NCBI GenBank assembly: GCA_945900755.1
Contig: CAMDKS010000001.1
Coordinates: 127,491 to 191,490 of the forward strand
Source of the DNA: Bdellovibrio sp. ZAP7
GTDB taxonomy: Bacteria; Bdellovibrionota_B; Oligoflexia; Oligoflexales; RGVZ01
Length of the DNA: 64,000 nucleotides
Direction of reading: 5' to 3'
In this document: one piece after another, positions 37,685 through 47,398 of the stretch
Position numbering within the stretch: position 1 is the first letter of the stretch
Layout of the letters: every line of letters begins with the position of its first letter
Position numbers and translations under genes: made by a program
The notes under the pieces: model-generated
What the model saw: the letters and a program-made list of their open reading frames with translations, nothing else
The model's database searches: none
What the model was told of the DNA's origin: nothing

Positions 37685-39481
37685 TTATGGCGCTACCTCG
37701 GGTAGTAAAGACTTATCCATCATAAAAATCAAATTGTTCTTGATTGGCATGGATGCATCCGAGATTTTAAGTTCGACGTAATTAAATTCCTGGGCCAACA
37801 CCCTCTCAAATGGACCACCAACTGGTCCATAGCTAGTGTCAACCACGATTATTGGTTTTTTTGTGTGGATGAAGTCAGCTCGAGTTTGGAGGTTGAAATT
37901 AAAAATATTAGGAAACCCGGTCCACATATACAAGGCATTAAATGCATCTGGCTTCTCAAAATTATGAGTAAATGTGCCATAAAGTGCGTCGTCAGTCAGA
38001 TTTATCACTGGGAGATTGGGATGTTGCTTAGTAAGTCTATCTAGTGCTACCGAAGGGGCCAACGCCACATTTGGCCGGTCATTAAATTGTTTAATTCCTG
38101 CGAGAATCTCGGGCGTTTCAATTGTCCAATAGTCCCGCTGCAGAGTAGCAAATGCACCTTTGGACGTAAAATAAATGGGACGCGCTAATACAATGAAAAG
38201 TAATAGAAATGTTTTAAGCTGACTTTTTCCTGTTGCAAAATATGTTGCTATAAAAAAAACAGGAATAGAAGGAGTCACTCCCCAAAATGCGTGCCGAGTA
38301 TCACTAAGCGGATAATACTGACTCCAAGAGGCTAGGGCCATCATGCCGAGAGTCATGACTGGAATAATTGTCGGTGATACAGACCCAATCCGAATGACCA
38401 GAATGAAATAGTAGGCCAAAAAAATGGCGGAACAAACGGGGAAAATATACATAATGCTACCGAACACTGACGAGGAGTAATTATGGTACCCCAAAACAAT
38501 TATAAAACCGACATAACAGGCCGTGGCAAGTGCCTTTGGGAGGACGGACTTTGAATCTCGAAGTGACAATATTTTGAGAAGTATCATAAAAATAACAGGC
38601 GAAATTGTTACTAGAATATTCTGCCACTGAAATGGGCCCGTTAGGTGCTCAATCCCATAGAGCATTTTTGCGTGAACGCTTTTCCCGGTATTAACAGTCA
38701 TGATACCTAGCCAATATCGAGGCCAAAGTACGTTTTGCTGATACCACTGCTGCAAGGAATGCTGCGCTAGCATTATTGAAACGAACCATCCAATTCCCAA
38801 GACTAGTCCTGCGCCATACGAGGCAATCATCGCATTACTGATGAAGCTTTTCATTCGCAATCGCAAGACAATGAGTAGCACTGACACTCCCACTATCGAG
38901 AGGACTCCAATGGGCTGCCTGGACCAGAAGACCATTGACGTGGCAATCCCCGAAAATACGAGCATGATCATCTGCAATTTAGCATTCACAGACGGGCGAA
39001 TCGAAGCATTTAATAATAGCGCTCCTAGTCCCTGAAACCCCAAAGCCACTACTGATGACCATGGGAGCATGGGACTATCAGTTAAAAAATAGGCCGAAAG
39101 TAGCCAAGTTGCAAATGCCAGGATTGCTATAGAAGCCGGTAGAATGCTCCGATAGACCATGTAGAAACTCCCCGCGGCGACGGCATACATAAATGTTGTT
39201 GCAATCTTGATCGATAGTAAATGATCTCCCAAAAGACTTATAAACGCAGCGTGAATATAAGTCGTCGCAGGGCCATATTGAGTGAAGGTTTGTGAGAATA
39301 GATTCAAACCATGCGCCACGTCGATCGCCGATTTAAACATAATACCATCGTGGTGAGGGTCGAAATCAAATGCAGCGAACTGCCGATAAAATGCGTATGT
39401 AAAAATAAAAACAATAAAACTCTCCACAACTATTCGAAGTGGACCGAAGGGTTCGCGTAGGAACTGATATTTTGGTTTCAT
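37685..39481 (-). CDS. GT-C-like polytopic membrane protein
   Basis: A 598-residue membrane protein with about twelve hydrophobic segments. The first extracytoplasmic loop contains FDFDPHHDGIMFKSA, an Asp/His-rich element like that of GT-C enzymes that use polyprenyl-phosphate donors. The C-terminal ~140 residues are soluble. AAAGGCGG before the ATG is a usable ribosome site. It lies downstream of the methyltransferase (39605-40528). Likely a periplasmic sugar transferase; substrate unknown. Confidence 0.77.
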   Translation of the reverse strand: MKPKYQFLREPFGPLRIVVESFIVFIFTYAFYRQFAAFDFDPHHDGIMFKSAIDVAHGLNLFSQTFTQYGPATTYIHAAFISLLGDHLLSIKIATTFMYAVAAGSFYMVYRSILPASIAILAFATWLLSAYFLTDSPMLPWSSVVALGFQGLGALLLNASIRPSVNAKLQMIMLVFSGIATSMVFWSRQPIGVLSIVGVSVLLIVLRLRMKSFISNAMIASYGAGLVLGIGWFVSIMLAQHSLQQWYQQNVLWPRYWLGIMTVNTGKSVHAKMLYGIEHLTGPFQWQNILVTISPVIFMILLKILSLRDSKSVLPKALATACYVGFIIVLGYHNYSSSVFGSIMYIFPVCSAIFLAYYFILVIRIGSVSPTIIPVMTLGMMALASWSQYYPLSDTRHAFWGVTPSIPVFFIATYFATGKSQLKTFLLLFIVLARPIYFTSKGAFATLQRDYWTIETPEILAGIKQFNDRPNVALAPSVALDRLTKQHPNLPVINLTDDALYGTFTHNFEKPDAFNALYMWTGFPNIFNFNLQTRADFIHTKKPIIVVDTSYGPVGGPFERVLAQEFNYVELKISDASMPIKNNLIFMMDKSLLPEVAP

Positions 39482-39604
39482 AATCCGCCTTTAAAAATGG
39501 GAAAACTTTGCCTTAACCGGTACGAGGATATACATATTGCCCAATAATTTCGCTCACAAAAACCGCTCTCTCCGAACTAAAAATCGGCACAAATCAACGC
39601 TCAG

Positions 39605-40528
39605 TCATCGAGAACCGAATACTGCAAGATTTCCAACGGGCAACGATACGACTAATTTGTCGAGGCGCAGTGTCACTAAAAGTGACTGCAGAAATCTGCT
39701 AAATGGTTTTGGCAGTGGGAGCAGGCGAAGCCAGTACCGCAAAGGGTATGAATTGACGAAGCTTGACACCTCGACTGACTTAAAGCCGCAAGTTGATAAC
39801 AAGTATTCTATACTTTTGGGGCTAAAGAGCTGAAGATGTTCAACGTCAATAATGGGAGATTTCCGCCCAAGTAGTCGATTTAAAATTCCGCGTCGATTAT
39901 GGCAGACGATCATTAAAACTCCGTTTTCCTTAAGCAAATTTCTCGCAGATTTCACAAATGAGCCTGGGTCTGAAAGATGTTCGATGGTTTGAAAACAAGA
40001 TATCAGAGAGAATTCCCCGGGAGTAAAATCTGATTCTTGAAAGGGTTTGTTGATTATATTTTGGCGAATTGAAGGGTGCGCCATTTTGATCGGGGCGTCT
40101 GAGGGCTCGATGCCGAAAACAGCTTGAAATCCGAGCTTCTTCAATTCCAACAAAAATGCACCATCTCCGGTTCCTACATCGATTGCCGACAAGGTGTCGG
40201 GAACTAGGTCGATTCTATGAGCCAGAAGTTTTCCATACGTCCTTGCCGCAAAAGCGGCTTCATCTCCAGTGTCAAAACTTGCTTCCTTATACAATTTGTG
40301 AATAGTTGCTTCATTTAGAACGGGCGAAGCGTACCATACATCGCAAAGTTTGCACTGTAGCAACTGATGATGCTGATTGTCTGGCGGTTTTCGTGATGCA
40401 AATCCAAACCCGTCTAAATCGGCAAGATTGATATTCTGCTCTAACACCAGCAATGATTGATCGCTCCCAGTCCCACAAACACTACAAGGTCGATTAACTA
40501 ACGCTGCAATTAAGTGGTCATTTAGCAT
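39605..40528 (-). CDS. Zn-ribbon-plus-methyltransferase, class I SAM type
   Basis: A 307-residue protein. The N-terminus has CSVCG and a second CKLCD pair (about residue 58), giving a Cys4 zinc-ribbon-like element. The SAM-binding segment AIDVGTGDGAFL is near residue 115, and CFQTIEHLSDPGSF near residue 178. This arrangement is common in methyltransferases of surface-glycan clusters. AGGAAAG precedes the ATG. Adjacent membrane and SDR-GT2 genes suggest a glycan substrate. Confidence 0.85.
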   Translation of the reverse strand: MLNDHLIAALVNRPCSVCGTGSDQSLLVLEQNINLADLDGFGFASRKPPDNQHHQLLQCKLCDVWYASPVLNEATIHKLYKEASFDTGDEAAFAARTYGKLLAHRIDLVPDTLSAIDVGTGDGAFLLELKKLGFQAVFGIEPSDAPIKMAHPSIRQNIINKPFQESDFTPGEFSLISCFQTIEHLSDPGSFVKSARNLLKENGVLMIVCHNRRGILNRLLGRKSPIIDVEHLQLFSPKSIEYLLSTCGFKSVEVSSFVNSYPLRYWLRLLPLPKPFSRFLQSLLVTLRLDKLVVSLPVGNLAVFGSR

Positions 40529-40573
40529 AACTGTTCTTTCCTATTTTTGTTCTCATGGTCAGTAGGTGGTTTG

Positions 40574-42535
40574 CTATCTCGGCCCAACTTGAGGGTCAAT
40601 TTCACGTCCTGCGATCACTAGGCGACTTCTGACAAATCTTGGTCGACCTTTAGATTCCTGTAAAATCTTTCCAATATACTCACCCAGAATTGCAAATGCC
40701 GACATATTCAACGCGCCAAAAAACAGCACCAAAATTATAATTGTCGGGATTCCGTGTGGAATATCTGGAAACATGATTCTATAAATAATTTGCACGACAA
40801 TTGCGGAGATCGCTATAATCATAAACGTCATGCTTCCAAACACTAGCCACTCAAGGGGAGCATAGCTGAAGCTAAAAATGGCTTTTCTAGCCCACCAAAA
40901 ATTTTTCCGAAGGTTATTCGTCGTTACCCCAAACATCCGTTCTGGGCGTGTGTAAGGAATTCCGATTTGCCGAAACCCTACCCATGCACGAAGGCCGCGC
41001 AAAAATTGGTCTCGCTCCGGCATCGCAAGTATTTCCTTAACGACTCGGCGGTCCATTAATGAAAAATCCCCGGCGTCAACAGGAATGGGGATTTCGGCCA
41101 TAAAGCGCAGCAAGCGGTAGAAACCCTTATAAGCTAATTGCAAAAAGAAGGTAGCCTCACGAGCGGTGCGCCGACCATAAACGACATCGAAGCCCTGCTT
41201 CCACTGCGCAAAAAACTCGGGAATAAGTTCTGGTGGATCCTGCAGATCGCCATCAAGCAGTACAACAGCATTACCAGTTGCGATCTCCATTCCGCTTATA
41301 AAAGCACTCTGGCTACCAAAATTCCGAGAATGTTCTATCATTGTTACTCGGTAGTCTTTGGCACATATGGCAGATATCACTTCTGCGGAATTGTCGGGGC
41401 TACAGTCGTTGACAAATATGATTTCGTAGTCACAACCAATCGCTGCGAAACTGGCCACCAAACGCTCATACATTATAGGAACGGCCTGCCCATCCTTATA
41501 GCAGGCAATGACTGCGGTGATGCGGTCAAACATAGGGGTCCCTTGAATTTCAGTACCTGCCGATTTTGAAGGATCCAAAAGTTGCAAAAACCATTCGGAG
41601 GTCAGTGCAAAACCCGTTTCCAAATCCGTTGTCGGACTCCAGCCGATTAAATCGGCCGCCTTCTTTGGATTGCCGTTCCATTTTGTCAAATCCCATCCGC
41701 GGTTAGGCATGGACCCCCAGACGGGTTCAGTCTGAATTTGGAAATGGGTCCTACTAAGCTCTACCAATTGTTGGAGTGTCGTCTGTCGCCCAGACGCAAT
41801 ATTGAGCGACTGCCCGTAGATATTAGGTTGCATCGGTCTTGCAGATAGAATGGCTGCATTGATTGCATCGTCGACGTAGACAAAGTCTCTACAAATATTG
41901 GGGTTGACTAAAGGCGGGTACTTTTTGTTGCGACCGTATTCGATCAATTTCGGAATTAATCGATCACCCTCCTCAAATGGGCCATATATAGAGTAGAAGC
42001 GCAAATTTACCGCAGGCACATTGTTGTGATTGGCAAAAAAAGAAATTAATTGCGATGCGGCGACTTTGGAAACGGAATAGTCGCTGTTGGGACGAGTCAA
42101 GGCGTCCTCTGATGGGCCGTCTGAATTAGTGCCATATTCAGATGAAGATCCAGCATGAACAAAGGCATCGACGCCAAATTCTTTGGATGCAGACAGCAGA
42201 TTCAAGACCCCCAGAAAATTTGTCTGGTAGATTTGATCAAAATCTACTTGTCGAGCATAGGCGCCATAAGCCGCAAAGGCAAACACCGTTCGAGGCTTTT
42301 TGTGTGCGAAAATGTGATAGACTTCTGCCCTATTTGTTTGATCGCATTTAACGAGATTTTTTATACCGACCTTAGATAATCGCCAAGGAATATCATTTTG
42401 GTGCGTCACTGCGAGTATGTCATTTCGATGTTTCAGCAGCGTTTCGGCAAGTCGCGCTCCGATGAATCCGCCAGCGCCAAATATGATTATTGGACCTCTT
42501 AGTGCAAGAATACTATCGACATTTGCTGAATTCAT
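40574..42535 (-). CDS. Fusion: SDR epimerase/dehydratase + GT2 glycosyltransferase with two membrane helices
   Basis: A 653-residue two-part protein. Residues 1-325 are an extended SDR: FGAGGFIGARL (19-29) and YSVSK (Tyr153, Lys157). Residues ~335-600 are a GT2 domain of the ArnC/DPM type: AVIACYKDG, FVNDCSPDNS, LLDGDLQDPP. Two membrane helices follow, then a cytoplasmic tail. The sugar made by the first half may be passed to the second half, which would put it on polyprenyl phosphate; this is inference. ATG follows AGGTG. The linker region also carries an internal Met with a ribosome site, described separately. Confidence 0.9.
   Translation of the reverse strand: MNSANVDSILALRGPIIIFGAGGFIGARLAETLLKHRNDILAVTHQNDIPWRLSKVGIKNLVKCDQTNRAEVYHIFAHKKPRTVFAFAAYGAYARQVDFDQIYQTNFLGVLNLLSASKEFGVDAFVHAGSSSEYGTNSDGPSEDALTRPNSDYSVSKVAASQLISFFANHNNVPAVNLRFYSIYGPFEEGDRLIPKLIEYGRNKKYPPLVNPNICRDFVYVDDAINAAILSARPMQPNIYGQSLNIASGRQTTLQQLVELSRTHFQIQTEPVWGSMPNRGWDLTKWNGNPKKAADLIGWSPTTDLETGFALTSEWFLQLLDPSKSAGTEIQGTPMFDRITAVIACYKDGQAVPIMYERLVASFAAIGCDYEIIFVNDCSPDNSAEVISAICAKDYRVTMIEHSRNFGSQSAFISGMEIATGNAVVLLDGDLQDPPELIPEFFAQWKQGFDVVYGRRTAREATFFLQLAYKGFYRLLRFMAEIPIPVDAGDFSLMDRRVVKEILAMPERDQFLRGLRAWVGFRQIGIPYTRPERMFGVTTNNLRKNFWWARKAIFSFSYAPLEWLVFGSMTFMIIAISAIVVQIIYRIMFPDIPHGIPTIIILVLFFGALNMSAFAILGEYIGKILQESKGRPRFVRSRLVIAGREIDPQVGPR
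41531..41544 (-). promoter_or_regulatory. Internal ribosome-binding site and start codon inside the SDR-GT2 fusion
   Basis: On the minus strand, AAGGGA (41544-41539) lies five bases before an in-frame ATG (41533-41531). That ATG is Met335, exactly at the domain junction. This could allow the GT2 half to be made alone. The site is visible in sequence; its use is a guess. Confidence 0.45.
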
Positions 42536-42542
42536 TTTTCAC

Positions 42543-43460
42543 CTATTTATCTAACATATTAGACACTTGTGCCATCAAATGAGCGCCAGTCAACCCATTT
42601 TCTTCACAATGCCAAAGTTGTGAGCCATATTTCCCACTCGGGTACCCGCGTGCATATGCCCTTTGGAACTGAACTTTTGGACCCTCGTTGTGCATCTCTA
42701 AAAGAATCGCTGCTAATGCTTCACCAATTCCTCCTGGACCGACATGCTCTTCTAATACCAATAGTTTTTGCGCACGCGCCAAGTCACCTAGAAGTTCGTC
42801 AGGCATCCTGTGAATTGGCGTTTCGTGCAACTGCCACACAGCGATGCGAGACGGAAATTGCTTTGCCAAAATTAGCGCAGACGACAAAATAGATCCAGCA
42901 GCAACGATGACCAAATCTACTCCGTTAGAGAGCTTCGTCCAGCCGGCATAATTTGAGACAGGCATGCGAAGTGACATTTTGACCGGAGAATTAAGCCTCA
43001 AATAACATGGCCCAATATGCCTAACCATCTCTTCTGCATTTGCGTGGACATCTGAATTGAAAGCAGGAAGAAACACTCGCATATTTTGGAGTGTGCGCAT
43101 CACTGCTATATCCTCTAACGCATGGTGCGTTGCCCCCATTATTCCATAACCATATCCCCCACCATTACCAACCACTTTTACGTTTCCATTGTGGAGACAA
43201 ACGTCTACCTTAATTTGTTCAAAGGGCCGAAAAACCGCGAATGAAGCGATTGAATAACAAATTGAAATGAAATTTTTACTTGCGGCAGCAGCAGCCATAC
43301 TGATCATGTTTTGCTCGGCCACACCCACATTTACAAAGCGCGGGCCGAGTTTTTCTTGGACTTCCTCTAATGCCGAGAATCCGAGATCACCGGTAAAAAA
43401 TATTAAACGAGGATTCGTTTCAATAATTGAATTAATAGATTTTGCGAATTGCCGCCTCAT
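42543..43460 (-). CDS. Transketolase-like protein, C-terminal subunit (split enzyme)
   Basis: A 305-residue protein matching the pyrimidine-binding and C-terminal thirds of transketolase. GVAEQNMISMAAA near residue 55 carries the catalytic Glu that activates thiamine diphosphate. LLVLEEHVGPGGIG near residue 242 is in the C-terminal domain. ATG at 43460 overlaps the N-terminal subunit stop (ATGA); the longer frame from 43613 would run through the partner gene. It works as a heteromer with 43457-44227. In a sugar cluster it probably transfers a two-carbon unit to make an unusual or C7 sugar precursor. Confidence 0.88.
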   Translation of the reverse strand: MRRQFAKSINSIIETNPRLIFFTGDLGFSALEEVQEKLGPRFVNVGVAEQNMISMAAAAASKNFISICYSIASFAVFRPFEQIKVDVCLHNGNVKVVGNGGGYGYGIMGATHHALEDIAVMRTLQNMRVFLPAFNSDVHANAEEMVRHIGPCYLRLNSPVKMSLRMPVSNYAGWTKLSNGVDLVIVAAGSILSSALILAKQFPSRIAVWQLHETPIHRMPDELLGDLARAQKLLVLEEHVGPGGIGEALAAILLEMHNEGPKVQFQRAYARGYPSGKYGSQLWHCEENGLTGAHLMAQVSNMLDK

Positions 43461-44227
43461 ACTCCATTCGCTCCTGGTGGCGGAACCATTTTCGAATATT
43501 GTTCCTCGGTCATTGGCAAATAGTGGCATGCCACTGTGTTTTCCAATTCGCAGTATCCATACCCTTTGATCGTGTTGCAAATAATGGCAAGAGGTTTGTT
43601 TCTGCTTCGACATATCTCTGACGTATACAATTCAGAGAGTGCGTCCACATCATGACCGGGTACTTCCACCGCATCCCATCCAAATTGCCTAAATTTGGCA
43701 CCCAAATCACCAAGCGAGATCACGTCTTCGGTTCTGCCGAATCCCTGAATTTGATTTCTGTCGACGATGCAGACAAGATTTGCAAACTTGTGGTGGCCTG
43801 CAAACAGTACAGCCTCCCATGTGGAACCCTCATTCATTTCGCCGTCCGAGCAGACGACATAAATTCTGGCGTTGTCGTCATCTAGCTTATTTGCTAAAGC
43901 GAGCCCAGAACCTAAACTTAATCCGTGTCCAAGACTACCTGTGGCGAATCTAATCCCGGGAATTTTTCCCGGGGGCGGATGTGCTGCGTACAGTGTTCCC
44001 TCCTGGTAAAATGTCGCGCAGTCCGTATCATGAATATCGCCATATTCTGCCAAAACGGAATACAAAGCCGCAGCCGCATGCCCTTTCGAGAGTATTAATT
44101 CATCGCCAGGCTGAAACCAGGAAAACTTTACGACAGTCAAAATTTCTGCGGCAGATAAACTGCAGCCAACATGACCTGCGTTTACATTTCTATACATATT
44201 AAGAAAACGCTTCTTAATGGATGACAC
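43457..44227 (-). CDS. Transketolase-like protein, N-terminal subunit (split enzyme)
   Basis: A 256-residue protein with the thiamine-diphosphate-binding part of transketolase. NAGHVGCSLS near residue 16, SKGHAAAALY, GSLGHGLS and SDGEMNEGSTWEA (the Gly-Asp-Gly motif is Ser-Asp-Gly here) followed by IVDRNQIQ. The GTG at 44227 has no ribosome site. Thirty-three bases upstream in frame is an ATT (44260) that sits six bases after AGGAG (44271-44267), so initiation at ATT is possible and would add 11 residues. A second, independent split pair lies at 48959-50692. Confidence 0.87.
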   Translation of the reverse strand: MSSIKKRFLNMYRNVNAGHVGCSLSAAEILTVVKFSWFQPGDELILSKGHAAAALYSVLAEYGDIHDTDCATFYQEGTLYAAHPPPGKIPGIRFATGSLGHGLSLGSGLALANKLDDDNARIYVVCSDGEMNEGSTWEAVLFAGHHKFANLVCIVDRNQIQGFGRTEDVISLGDLGAKFRQFGWDAVEVPGHDVDALSELYTSEICRSRNKPLAIICNTIKGYGYCELENTVACHYLPMTEEQYSKMVPPPGANGV

Positions 44228-44302
44228 TCGTTCTGGTAATAAAATGTTTCGATTGAGAATATTAGGCTCCTAATATTGGGTCCCTGACGAAGGGTTCGAT
44301 CC

Positions 44303-46207
44303 CTAAAGCGATGTTTGGGCACTTCGGTCTGTTAAATAAACTTTTAACCACATTCCAAAAGCACAACACCATACTACGATTAGCGGCAAATAAAATATGG
44401 TCACACTAATTCCGGGGAATCTCTGCGGATATTTCAGCATATGATCCGAAAAATCAGCAATATAGAAATTCATTCCCCCAGGTTTCTGGGTCAAATACAT
44501 TCCGTATTCAAAGTAGCCAGCCAAAAACATCCAACTCCAACCGATAATTTTCAATGCCTTTGGTGCGCTTGTCAGGAAAATTAGAGCACCTGCAAATAAA
44601 ATTGGGTTCAATTTTAGTAAAAAACGGCTTTGCCACTCAAATCCATTTGGATATTCGTAAAAGGTGCACATAAGGAGGTAAACAAGTGTCGTCCCGGCAA
44701 GAGGAAGCCACCAACGCCATGCCTTCCAATTCAGGACACATGCCATGACTGCAAGCCAGGGGTAGGCATTTTTCCAGTAAAACAGTCCAAAAGACTCACG
44801 GTAGAATACATCTGGCCCTTGAGTACAAAAAACCTGCCAAAGATTACTTGTCCGGAAATATTGCTGAGTACTTGAATTCCCAAAAAAGGATTTTAGCTGA
44901 GTAAAATAATTTGTGCCCATTAAAATGGCATATGACACAACTGCAAATAGCGCCAAAGAGGCAATATATTTAGCCATAATTTTTACAGTTGGGTGCTTTA
45001 CGTGTAAGAATTCAAATATCATTAACAGACCAAAAAGGGCGATATTCTCTCGGCGGACCTGAACGGCCAAAACCATAAAAAGCAACATGCAAACAAAATA
45101 GAAAAGGTCTGCTCGACCCTTGTAGAACCTCTGTAACGCGAAATAAGTTACAAAACTAAGTGCGAAAAATTCGGGTACGTGGCTAAAGAAGTTTCTTATA
45201 AACATCCATTTTAGCATTGATGTTGAAAGCAGACTCAATACAGCAACTAATAGTGCGGGGCGCCAGCTACTAATTAGACTAAATGCCCTAAATAACATCA
45301 CAACAGCCAGGCACCCGCAGAAGATGACACCGAAGTTCATTAGTCCGAAATGTATTATTCCGGGCCGCAGACCCGATCCCATCAGGAGGGATGGAAGTAC
45401 AAAAGGCGCTAAAATTAATCCTGTGCCCCAGGAATGGTGGTTATGATTGAGGGACCAGCTAGGGATAAACGCACTGTGAGTTAAGTCTGGATCCAACAAA
45501 TAGCCTAGATTATAGGCCCAATGCATATAGCTAGTGTCATCCCCAGGATCAAACCAGCCCGTGGTACTTCCGTAAGGCATGCCATACCAGAGCACAATTA
45601 ATGCCAGCCAAGATGTAAGCACAGCATACTTTAGCCAAGGATTTCTCGACGGCATTAAAAAAATCACGAGGGACGCAAGGAGCATAATTACCGTTAATGC
45701 GTCAAAGAAATTTGTACGCAACTCCTTTCGAAAAGTGGAGGTCAGGATTAAATTGTATTCGGTATTATTTGGGAGACTTAAAATAAATTGGTCGGAATCT
45801 TTTGGGAGCTCTATTAAAACACGAGTAGCTGAAGACCAATCTGTTCCGGTTCCGCTACCGACCCAAACCGATTTTCCCGCCATGTCTGTGACGTAAAGTT
45901 TACCGGGTGGTGCTTGAAGGGCTTGACCCGAAAGGCTAAATTTATTTTGAAATCCAGAGATTAAAAATTTAAGAGGGTTAGGGCCGGGAATTTTTTTGAG
46001 TAGAACGGAATAGTATTGTCCAAATAAATAATATCGGGATTCGCAGGTGGCCTCACCGGTCGCCGCCGCAAGGTTTGTAATTCCAAGCTCTGAGCAGTCA
46101 ATTAGACTTCGAAATGGTAATCGGGTCCACGCCTTTGTGGTGATAACTGCCGCAAGTCCACTTGTTAAAAGCATACAAATAATGAGATAATTGCGTAGTT
46201 TGTCCAT
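44303..46207 (-). CDS. GT-C-like polytopic membrane protein
   Basis: A 634-residue membrane protein with about eleven hydrophobic segments. An N-terminal ~180-residue part, after one helix, looks like a folded periplasmic region. Later, FDPGDDTSYMHWAYNLG near residue 225 is an acidic and aromatic loop of the type seen in GT-C glycosyltransferases, and HNHHSWG follows. GGAG lies four bases before the ATG. It is encoded just downstream of the GT4 gene. The likely role is periplasmic sugar transfer; substrate unknown. Confidence 0.76.
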   Translation of the reverse strand: MDKLRNYLIICMLLTSGLAAVITTKAWTRLPFRSLIDCSELGITNLAAATGEATCESRYYLFGQYYSVLLKKIPGPNPLKFLISGFQNKFSLSGQALQAPPGKLYVTDMAGKSVWVGSGTGTDWSSATRVLIELPKDSDQFILSLPNNTEYNLILTSTFRKELRTNFFDALTVIMLLASLVIFLMPSRNPWLKYAVLTSWLALIVLWYGMPYGSTTGWFDPGDDTSYMHWAYNLGYLLDPDLTHSAFIPSWSLNHNHHSWGTGLILAPFVLPSLLMGSGLRPGIIHFGLMNFGVIFCGCLAVVMLFRAFSLISSWRPALLVAVLSLLSTSMLKWMFIRNFFSHVPEFFALSFVTYFALQRFYKGRADLFYFVCMLLFMVLAVQVRRENIALFGLLMIFEFLHVKHPTVKIMAKYIASLALFAVVSYAILMGTNYFTQLKSFFGNSSTQQYFRTSNLWQVFCTQGPDVFYRESFGLFYWKNAYPWLAVMACVLNWKAWRWWLPLAGTTLVYLLMCTFYEYPNGFEWQSRFLLKLNPILFAGALIFLTSAPKALKIIGWSWMFLAGYFEYGMYLTQKPGGMNFYIADFSDHMLKYPQRFPGISVTIFYLPLIVVWCCAFGMWLKVYLTDRSAQTSL

Positions 46208-46321
46208 AAGGCTCCGAAAACTTTTTTGAAGATAATAAGACAGTTAGATTAGGATTTATGCCATGTGGCCAGACAGTTGTCGATCATTTTGCTATTCAGC
46301 ACTAAACTTCCTTTGAGGATT

Positions 46322-47398
46322 CTAGATTGAATTGTAAATATTGAATGTCTGCTCCGAGCATTTTTGCCATGAAAATAGCATGGCACGTTGTCGCCCACTC
46401 ATTGTCACTTGTGAGCGAAGACTTGGAAGATTTAAGTCCTTAAGTCTAGAGATAATGTCCCCTATGGCGCCGTCATTGCCGATTAAAAAATCAACTTCAC
46501 CATAAACTTCTGGAATCGATGAGGTGTTTTGCGCAATCACTGGGCAGTCACAAAGGCTGGCCTCAAGCACAGGCAGCCCAAACCCCTCGTAGTCTGACAA
46601 ATATAATAGGGCATAGGCACTAGAATACCATGCTGGCAGTTCTGTGGTGGGGACTGCTGCGACAAACGAAATTCGTTGTTCTGAAGCCAAAATCTGTGTC
46701 ACATCCTGCTCTTGCTTACTGGGCGCCCCGCCACCAAGAATAATCAAGTGGCTATCTGGATAGGCTTCAGTAGCCTTAACTGCCAAGTCAAATCTTTTGT
46801 AACTACTACGAGCACCCACAAATAATAGAATCTTTTTATTTCGTGAAATAGATTCTATCCAAGGATATTTGCCTGAAAGAGCGGTGATAGGATTTTCAAC
46901 GGGCCGAAAAGCCGGAGAAGCGGCCAGGTGAGTGACGGTTATTCGGGATGCAAGATGTTTGCCGCCGTAATGGACGACGTCTCTTGCGGTCGACTCTGAA
47001 ATACACAGTATTTTTGCAGATCTTTGGATGGCGCGCATTTTTTGAGCATGATGAAGCCAAAGGGCTGGCCCTTTTCGGTAACGTTCGTAGGTAAAATCAT
47101 AGACGGTTGTGATCAATGGTGTTTTGGAGTCGGTAGGCACTCGGTAATAAGAGGAGTGAATGATGGAGCCTTTGGCGTTTACAGCTCGGTACCGCTCAAT
47201 AGCGGGCGGGAATGTAAACGTTGGGCTGTTATAAGAAATATCTTTAAGGCTAGCTCGGGATTCATTGCCGGGGGGCGAATAAGGATCCGTCCAAGAATAT
47301 CCCTCACGGGCCGCCCGTGCAAGTATCTCTGCCCAATAGACCGAAATCCCACCGTGAGGCTGCAGGCCAAAAATAATATTATCGAGCAAAACAGTCAT
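46322..47398 (-). CDS. GT4-family glycosyltransferase (mannosyltransferase-like)
   Basis: A 358-residue GT-B fold protein. The C-terminal half opens with LLFVGARSSYKRFDLA, and EGFGLPVLEASLCDCPV near residue 270 is the donor-binding Glu-x7-Glu motif. The profile resembles mannosyl- and rhamnosyltransferases of O-antigen clusters. ATG overlaps the stop of the phosphatase-like gene (ATGA), with GAGGC as ribosome site. Chain position and donor cannot be stated. Confidence 0.88.
   Translation of the reverse strand: MTVLLDNIIFGLQPHGGISVYWAEILARAAREGYSWTDPYSPPGNESRASLKDISYNSPTFTFPPAIERYRAVNAKGSIIHSSYYRVPTDSKTPLITTVYDFTYERYRKGPALWLHHAQKMRAIQRSAKILCISESTARDVVHYGGKHLASRITVTHLAASPAFRPVENPITALSGKYPWIESISRNKKILLFVGARSSYKRFDLAVKATEAYPDSHLIILGGGAPSKQEQDVTQILASEQRISFVAAVPTTELPAWYSSAYALLYLSDYEGFGLPVLEASLCDCPVIAQNTSSIPEVYGEVDFLIGNDGAIGDIISRLKDLNLPSLRSQVTMSGRQRAMLFSWQKCSEQTFNIYNSI

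Noticed and set aside
42543-43613. Longer transketolase C-subunit start at 43613
   Set aside because: The extra residues run through the end of the N-terminal subunit gene; ATGA overlap at 43460 is better.
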